Source: an uncultured Bacteroidales bacterium (GTDB lineage Bacteria; Bacteroidota; Bacteroidia; Bacteroidales; Porphyromonadaceae). Taken from it: a DNA stretch of 36,260 nt. The notes beneath the pieces were generated by a model, which saw only the letters and a program-made list of their open reading frames with translations, was not told the origin of the DNA and ran no database searches. Location of the stretch: positions 1-36,260 of the forward strand of contig CAMYPM010000017.1 in the NCBI GenBank assembly GCA_947290775.1, given 5' to 3'. Positions 31,506-36,260 of the stretch are shown piece by piece. The translations under genes were made by a program, and so were the position numbers. Numbering within the stretch: the stretch's first letter is position 1; each line of letters begins with the position of its first letter.

Positions 31506-32687
31506 ATGACAGAACCGGACACTTGCCCACACGATGCAGAAAAGACCCCGGATGGACTTAAAGGGCTCTCTTCCAAGGCCAATCATAACTTCTTTCTAAT
31601 CTCTCTTTTACTCCTCATTTTCATCTTGGTCTTTCTCTTCGGCAAGCCGGCATGGGGGTACATGAGCTGTTTTTTGGGCGCAACTACCATCTTCGCCCTA
31701 CTCCGCAAACAGATGCAAAAGCTAACTTATAAGTATCATTGGAAGCGGGGAGGCGCTGCGTTACTCTTAGTGGGTGAAGCGATTGTATTCTTTCTCATTC
31801 CTTTAGGTGCGATTGTCTCCATGCTCATCGACGTATTTAGCAATACGACGATTGACTATAAGGCGATCATGGATCAGATCAATGAGTGGAATAGCTATGT
31901 AGAGGAGCGGTTTGGCTTTACAATTCTCTCTTTAGACAATCTCGGCTATGTAAGTTCCTTTGGGCAACGGGTAGTGAGTTCCTTAGTCAGTGGCACCTAT
32001 TCGCTGGTACTCAATGGCATCATGATGCTTTTTGTACTCTTCTACATGCTGTATGAGCGTGAAGCCTTCGAACGCGCCATTGAGGAGCTACTTCCCTTCT
32101 CGCGGAGCAACCGACGCATACTCATCGACGAGTCGCAAAGCATTATTGTAGCGAATGCCATCGGTATTCCGCTCTTAGCGATCATTCAAGGGCTGTTTGC
32201 CTACTTTGGGTACCTTATATTCGGTGTTCCTACGGCACTCTTCTATGCCGTGCTCACTGCCTTTTCGACTATTATCCCGGTCGTGGGTACTATGATCGTA
32301 TGGATTCCGCTGGGGCTCTTCTTTGCCCTCTCCGGCAATTGGACCGGCGCCATTGGACTGTGGATATACGGCCTATTGGTCATTGGGGGCGTAGACAACA
32401 TTGCCCGCTTATTGCTGCAAAAAAAGCTTGCCGACATACATCCGCTTATTACCATCTTTGGGGTAATCTTTGGGATACCGCTCTTTGGCTTCTGGGGCGT
32501 TATCTTTGGGCCGCTGCTTCTGTCGCTGCTGATCCTCTTCCTCAATATGTTTCGGTACGACTATGTACCCGGCTCTACGGCTACACCGAGAGTAACTACC
32601 GATTACGAAGCCTCGGCACAGGGCAAACGAATCAATAAAGCGATAAAAGAGACGGCAGAAAAGATCAATACAATGACGAAACAATAA
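31506..32687 (+). CDS. AI-2E family transporter
   Basis: A 393-residue inner-membrane protein of the AI-2E (TqsA/PerM/YdiK) family with about eight hydrophobic segments. Typical family stretches are YVSSFGQRVVSSLVSG, MLFVLFYMLYEREAFE and the C-terminal PLITIFGVIFGIPLFGFWGVIFGPLLLSL. Members export autoinducer-2 or act as Na+/H+ antiporters; the substrate here is not known. The N-terminal 35 residues are hydrophilic and the C-terminal 50 are charged and cytoplasmic. It is monocistronic as far as the flanks show. Confidence 0.88.
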   Translation: MTEPDTCPHDAEKTPDGLKGLSSKANHNFFLISLLLLIFILVFLFGKPAWGYMSCFLGATTIFALLRKQMQKLTYKYHWKRGGAALLLVGEAIVFFLIPLGAIVSMLIDVFSNTTIDYKAIMDQINEWNSYVEERFGFTILSLDNLGYVSSFGQRVVSSLVSGTYSLVLNGIMMLFVLFYMLYEREAFERAIEELLPFSRSNRRILIDESQSIIVANAIGIPLLAIIQGLFAYFGYLIFGVPTALFYAVLTAFSTIIPVVGTMIVWIPLGLFFALSGNWTGAIGLWIYGLLVIGGVDNIARLLLQKKLADIHPLITIFGVIFGIPLFGFWGVIFGPLLLSLLILFLNMFRYDYVPGSTATPRVTTDYEASAQGKRINKAIKETAEKINTMTKQ

Positions 32688-32909
32688 CGAAATAAGCGAC
32701 ACGGGCGGCGGATCTGTTTTTGCCGTGCCGTTTCCACCGGAGCAAATGCCCCTATGGATATGTAGCGAGTGGGGTGTGTAGAGTGGGCAAGCAGTATGCA
32801 TAGAGCCCCTACACCCCTTGGGCAGAAGTCCGGAGCTATATGAGCGCAAAAGTAGGAGACAGCCACCCGATCACGGATAAACCGCAACAAAACTTTATTT
32901 AAACCTTAT

Positions 32910-33959
32910 ATGCCACACTTCGAACGACAGACACTCCTACAGGGAGTGCTTTATGTAGCCTTCTTTTCTTGTGCTGCTCTACTGATTGGGAAAATGCCTC
33001 TCTTTAGTGAAACGCTGCGGCTCTCACCGCTTATCATAGGCGTACTGATGGGGATGATCTATGCGAATACCTTGCGGAGTAGCTTCCCTGCTGAATGGGA
33101 ATCCGGGCTTAAGTTCTGCGCCAAGCGTATTCTGCGCTTAGCCATTGTCTTCTACGCCTTCCGTCTCTCCATCACCAACTTTGTAGAAGCCGGTTGGGCG
33201 GCTTTCCTTATCGACGTCACCATTGTGACCGTAACGGCACTACTGGGTATAGGCTTGGGGCGTCTGCTCAAATTGGATCGACAAACATCCCTCTTGGTGG
33301 CTTCGGGGAGTGCTATCTGCGGAGCGGCTGCCGTATTGGGCACTGAGTCCGTAATTAAAGCCAAGCCGGAGAGAACCGTGGTGGCTGTAGCTACGGTAGT
33401 ACTCTTTGGTACGCTGAGCATGTTTCTCTATCCGCTCATCTATAGTACGGGCATTCTGGGGCTTACGCCCCATCAAATGGCTATCTATACCGGTAGTACG
33501 GTACACGAGGTGGCCCATGTAGCCGGTGCCGGAGGGGCTATGGGTGCCGAAATAGCGGCTACGGCTACCATTACGAAGATGCTGCGCGTGGTGCTCCTTG
33601 CTCCCTTCCTTGTTATCGTAGGGCTCTTTACGGGCAGGAGAAAAAGTGAAACGGACGGTGCCAAGCAGCGAATCCCCATTCCTTGGTTTGCCATCTGGTT
33701 TCTGGCGCTTATCTTCGTCAATACCCTCTTTACCCAAGTTGCCGAGGCGTGGGGAATAGGCGATGCCTATACTTCCGTCACACACGCTATCAAGCAGATC
33801 GACGACTTTGCGCTTACTATGGCTATGGTTGCTCTCGGTATGGATGCCACTTTTGCTAAGTTCAAGGCGGCAGGTGCGAAGCCTTTCCTCCTTGCCTTGG
33901 CTCTCTTTATATGGCTTACGCTGGGCGGCTACCTCTTAGTGCGCCTCTTTGTGGCCTAA
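32910..33959 (+). CDS. yeiH: YeiH/UPF0324 family membrane protein
   Basis: A 349-residue inner-membrane protein of the YeiH family (Cons_hypoth698), with about ten membrane segments. Family motifs are LLVASGSAICGAAAVLGTE, YTGSTVHEVAHVAGAGGAMG and ALTMAMVALGMDATF. The family is proposed to be a sulfate-related or other anion exporter, but function is not established. A 222-bp gap separates it from the AI-2E gene; that gap has only a weak hairpin (CACGG/CCGTG near 32700-32730). No promoter box was recognised just upstream. Confidence 0.88.
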   Translation: MPHFERQTLLQGVLYVAFFSCAALLIGKMPLFSETLRLSPLIIGVLMGMIYANTLRSSFPAEWESGLKFCAKRILRLAIVFYAFRLSITNFVEAGWAAFLIDVTIVTVTALLGIGLGRLLKLDRQTSLLVASGSAICGAAAVLGTESVIKAKPERTVVAVATVVLFGTLSMFLYPLIYSTGILGLTPHQMAIYTGSTVHEVAHVAGAGGAMGAEIAATATITKMLRVVLLAPFLVIVGLFTGRRKSETDGAKQRIPIPWFAIWFLALIFVNTLFTQVAEAWGIGDAYTSVTHAIKQIDDFALTMAMVALGMDATFAKFKAAGAKPFLLALALFIWLTLGGYLLVRLFVA

Positions 33960-34048
33960 CGCCGGGCAAAGGCTCTTGCGGAGTACCCACCACTTTACAC
34001 ACGCCTACGCATAGTAATAAGTGATGGGTACTACGTATCAGAGGGGGC

Positions 34049-34348
34049 TTAATCCTCCGGCTGCATAATGGCCAGAAACTCGTGCGGAGTACCTAAGTAC
34101 ATAACGATAATGCGCACCATCTCGGGGCTCAGATAGCGAATACCCTGTCGGTACCCTATGCGCTCCAGCTCACCGAGAAGCAACGGATCGCGCCGTATAA
34201 GGGCCGATAGGGAGCGTGTTGCATTCACTACGGAGGGGAAATAGAGCATCGCCAACTCCTTTACGCGATACATACGGAAGTCAAACTCGGGCAGCATTCT
34301 CTGCGAAGCCGATGAGGTCCGCCCGGAGGACCGTGAGGATTCATTCAT
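34049..34348 (-). CDS. DUF4248-domain small protein
   Basis: A 99-residue protein with the DUF4248 pattern: MYRVKELAMLYFP, then LIRRDPLLLGELERIGY, then LSPEMVRIIVMYLGTPHEF. The family is Bacteroidetes-specific and of unknown function, often near HU-like DNA-binding protein and amidase genes, as here. I chose the ATG at 34348 over one at 34510 because the promoter box TACCTTTG at 34490-34497 lies downstream of the latter. That leaves about 135 nt of leader. It diverges from the HU-like gene. Confidence 0.72.
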   Translation of the reverse strand: MNESSRSSGRTSSASQRMLPEFDFRMYRVKELAMLYFPSVVNATRSLSALIRRDPLLLGELERIGYRQGIRYLSPEMVRIIVMYLGTPHEFLAIMQPED

Positions 34349-34489
34349 AACGTCTGTAATACAATAAATTAACAATACAACTTGCGTCTGCCTCCTACTT
34401 ATCTCACCGGAGCGACGCTGTACGGAGACCCTGGCGAAAGAGCGCGTGCGCCTTTCCACAATATCTATTTTCTTATGGGACTCCGTAGG

Positions 34490-34497
34490 CAAAGGTA
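34490..34497 (-). promoter_or_regulatory. Promoter -7 box of the DUF4248 gene
   Basis: The minus strand reads TACCTTTG. Together with the plus-strand box at 34734-34741 it frames a divergent control region of about 240 bp in which I see no gene. Confidence 0.55.
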
Positions 34498-34733
34498 ATG
34501 CTTTTTTCATTGGTAGCGAAGCGCGGCATGCCCTCTTTTTCTAAGCCTCAGGGAGGCAGTCGACCGGCACGCTATCCGCTCATACAGAGTAAGTTACACC
34601 GCATTAAAGGGATAGCGACAAGTAGCGTGCAGCGCACTTTGCCCTGCCCTATGGACGATACAATAGGGTGCTTTGCGATACACTTCAGTACAGCTTACTT
34701 CACTTTAGCACAAACGGGCGGTGCGCGGCATAC

Positions 34734-34741
34734 TACCTTTG
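34734..34741 (+). promoter_or_regulatory. Promoter -7 box of the HU-like gene
   Basis: TACCTTTG on the plus strand, followed by a leader of about 80 nt before the ATG at 34827. No strong -33 TTG was found. Confidence 0.55.
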
Positions 34742-34826
34742 CATCGTTGCTTGTGAGAAATAAGAAGGCGCCAAGCTCCAAGGAACAAACAAAACAAGTT
34801 GAATTAATAGAATTAATAATTGTATT

Positions 34827-35312
34827 ATGGCATTAACCTACAAAATTGTAACCCGCAAAGCAAAACTCAAAGGCGAGGAAAAGATGCTCTCCTACGCCTT
34901 AGCTACCAAGCAGAATGTATGTGCACTCGAAGAGACTATCGCATTGGTAGAGAAGATCTCCGCTATATCGAGCGGTGATGTAAAGAGCGTATTAGATACC
35001 TTAAGCGATGTAATGGCACGGCAGCTCGCCGCCGGACGTATCGTAGACTTAGGTGACTTGGGTCGCTTTCGCTTGAGCGCAAGGAGTAAAGCGTGTGAGA
35101 AAGCGGACGACTTCAACCGCACCATGCTCCAAGTACCCCGAACCATCTATGTACCGGGCAAGCAGATCAAGCAGGCAGCGAAGCGCACCGCCTATATGCT
35201 TTACGATGCGCAGCGGAATAACTTAGCTAAGAATCCCTCTACAAGCGATCCCTCTACAGGCGGAAGCAGCCAAGAGGGCGATCCGACCTCTAACCCGGGC
35301 GGTGGCAATTAA
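34827..35312 (+). CDS. HU-like (HU-HIG domain) DNA-binding protein
   Basis: A 161-residue protein with a HU/IHF-like fold of the HU-HIG type (about 1-125): ISSGDVKSVLDTLSDVMARQL, then GRIVDLGDLGRFRLS. The last 25 residues are a low-complexity Ser/Thr/Gly/Pro tail rich in PSTxxPSTGG. The HU-HIG family is Bacteroidetes-specific and widespread in prophage-like and mobile regions. It lies upstream of the amidase gene with an 84-bp gap, in the same direction. Confidence 0.85.
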   Translation: MALTYKIVTRKAKLKGEEKMLSYALATKQNVCALEETIALVEKISAISSGDVKSVLDTLSDVMARQLAAGRIVDLGDLGRFRLSARSKACEKADDFNRTMLQVPRTIYVPGKQIKQAAKRTAYMLYDAQRNNLAKNPSTSDPSTGGSSQEGDPTSNPGGGN

Positions 35313-35396
35313 TCGGCACGCCCACTCTGTGATACTCCCTCGCAAAGAGGGGGTATCCGTACATGAACCCAACCTTTGTATAATGTGAATGCGAAT

Positions 35397-35852
35397 ATGA
35401 ATCCCGAAAATGTACGATACATTGTGGTCCACTGCTCAGCCACACGAAGTAATATGAGCTATCCCGCCTGGCTCTTAGAGAGCGACCATATCAAGCGCGG
35501 CTACCGACAGGCCGGCTATCACTACTACGTAAGGCGCAACGGCGAAATAGTGGCGCTGCGGCCGCTCAACATGAAAGGCGCACATGTAAAGGGGTACAAC
35601 GGCTGCTCCATAGGCGTATGCTACGAAGGCGGACTCTCTCCGGCAGGCATACCCACCGACACGCGCACCGCTTCGCAGAAGAGGGTGCTCATCCGTTTGC
35701 TGCGCACGCTCCATCTACGCTTTGCGTATGCCTCTATTGTGGGGCACCGCGATCTCAGCCCCGACCGAAACGGTGACGGCAAGATAAGTCCCGACGAGTG
35801 GCTCAAAGCATGCCCCTGCTTCGATGCCGCTAAGGAGTACACCTCGCTATGA
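35397..35852 (+). CDS. N-acetylmuramoyl-L-alanine amidase
   Basis: A 151-residue amidase_2 (T7 lysozyme/PGRP-like) enzyme that cuts between MurNAc and L-Ala of peptidoglycan. Zinc-site and fold residues: H in IVVHCSA, YHYYVRRNGEI, and the late HRDLSPDRNGDGKI plus CPCFDA. There is no signal peptide, as expected for a phage-type lysin needing a holin. I chose the ATG at 35397; a TTG at 35376 would add seven residues. It overlaps the small membrane gene by 4 nt (ATGA). Confidence 0.92.
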   Translation: MNPENVRYIVVHCSATRSNMSYPAWLLESDHIKRGYRQAGYHYYVRRNGEIVALRPLNMKGAHVKGYNGCSIGVCYEGGLSPAGIPTDTRTASQKRVLIRLLRTLHLRFAYASIVGHRDLSPDRNGDGKISPDEWLKACPCFDAAKEYTSL

Positions 35853-36049
35853 AGCGCATGGCATGGTGTCAGCTTCTGCTGGCGTACCTGCTCACGCTCT
35901 GCGGTATAGGGCTACTCATAGCCGCCTTTATAGTGCCTCCTCAGGGAGAGATTGACGGCTCCGTACTCGGGGCTTTTGGCGAGGTAATGGCCTTTGTGGG
36001 GGCACTCATGGGCATCGACTACCACTACCGCTATGGGCAAGCGGAGTAA
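35849..36049 (+). CDS. Small two-segment membrane protein, holin-like
   Basis: A 66-residue protein with two hydrophobic segments (about 6-30 and 42-55) around PPQGEIDGSVLGAFGEV, ending GIDYHYRYGQ. Its coupling to a cytoplasmic amidase by an overlapping start (ATGA) makes a holin-like or membrane-anchor role attractive. The pattern GEIDxSVLxxFGE...GIDYxY is one I associate with Bacteroidetes phages and prophages. No direct evidence of pore formation. Confidence 0.7.
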   Translation: MKRMAWCQLLLAYLLTLCGIGLLIAAFIVPPQGEIDGSVLGAFGEVMAFVGALMGIDYHYRYGQAE

Positions 36050-36099
36050 GCGCTACCCGCGCCAAGGCTTTGCCCAATAAACAGTGTATATAAAGTATT

Positions 36100-36147
36100 G
36101 CGCCCTTGCGTGGCAACTAACTGCCACACAGGGGCGCAAATCTTTTT
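36100..36147 (+). terminator. Terminator after the amidase/holin-like cassette
   Basis: GCGCCC (36100-36105) pairs with GGGCGC, and GTGGCA pairs with TGCCAC, with a bulged middle. It is followed by CTTTTT at 36142-36147. Confidence 0.85.
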
Positions 36148-36159
36148 AATATAGGGTGC

Positions 36160-36260
36160 CTACCCGAGCAGCGACATACGCTGCCCGGCTACCTCGCTCC
36201 CCACCTTAGCGACGTTGAAAGAAGCCTTCCTCTGTAAACGCCTTGTAATCCAACTCATTT
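36160..36260 (-). CDS. Possible 3' end of a gene reaching the right edge
   Basis: The minus strand has a stop TAG at 36160-36162 ending a frame that encodes ASFNVAKVGSEVAGQRMSLLG and remains open to the window edge. An ATG at 36258 could also start a 32-residue frame. Too short to identify. Confidence 0.3.
   Translation of the reverse strand, partial: MSWITRRLQRKASFNVAKVGSEVAGQRMSLLG

Noticed and set aside
33240..33785. 181-codon minus frame inside yeiH
   Set aside because: Antisense of a conserved membrane protein; no motif.
31506..33959. AI-2E and YeiH transporters as a linked system
   Set aside because: They are separated by 222 bp and nothing in the sequence ties their functions together; both are ordinary chromosomal genes.
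34498..34836. 112-codon plus frame between the DUF4248 and HU-like genes
   Set aside because: It contains the promoter box of the HU-like gene, overlaps its start codon, and has no recognisable motif.

Overview
The window looks like a Porphyromonas-type member of the Bacteroidales. Three things support this: a FimB/Mfa2-type anchor with two fimbrillin-like lipoproteins; a PorE-type OmpA-family lipoprotein of the type IX secretion system (T9SS); and repeated use of the Bacteroidetes -7 promoter box TAnnTTTG (TATCTTTG, TACCTTTG and similar). The three tRNA genes lack an encoded CCA. No rRNA gene or CRISPR array was seen.

Layout. (1) About 1-8190: a mobilizable element resembling Bacteroides NBU2. 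It holds a Mef-type macrolide efflux gene with a structured leader, a MobV relaxase next to an inverted-repeat oriT candidate, a Toprim primase and an SF3-like helicase flanking an 11-bp-phased repeat array, a small DNA-binding protein, and a tyrosine integrase beside a cluster of inverted repeats. Its left end is not visible. (2) 8200-13900: a fimbrial operon read leftward (anchor, then two fimbrillin-like lipoproteins), then a gene-free stretch with five tandem 22-24 bp units. (3) 13.9-23.2 kb: housekeeping genes. pdxJ and a DJ-1 gene diverge from nadK, a transglutaminase-like lipoprotein and ribD; then tRNA-Phe, queA, folK and mnmE. (4) 23.2-24.3 kb: a gene-poor scar that may derive from a mobile element. 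(5) 24.3-29.3 kb: a HIRAN/J-like gene pair, and an operon queD-queE-porE plus a fumarylacetoacetate-hydrolase-fold gene that has lost its metal-site residues. (6) 29.4-30.9 kb: an RNA cluster (SRP RNA, tRNA-Thr, tRNA-Gly) and a higBA toxin-antitoxin pair behind a 24-bp palindrome. (7) 31-34 kb: an acetyltransferase and two membrane transporters. (8) 34-36.1 kb: a DUF4248 / HU-like / amidase / holin-like cassette.

How the parts work together. The element carries the functions expected for excision and integration (int, small DNA-binding protein), plasmid-like replication (helicase, primase, repeat array) and mobilization by helper conjugation (MobV, oriT). The queA-folK-mnmE and queD-queE genes serve tRNA modification and folate synthesis, with queD-queE sharing a transcript with the T9SS gene porE. 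The HU-like/amidase cassette resembles phage lysis and nucleoid genes and is probably a domesticated or prophage-derived unit. All family assignments were made by reading the sequence; no database search was run.
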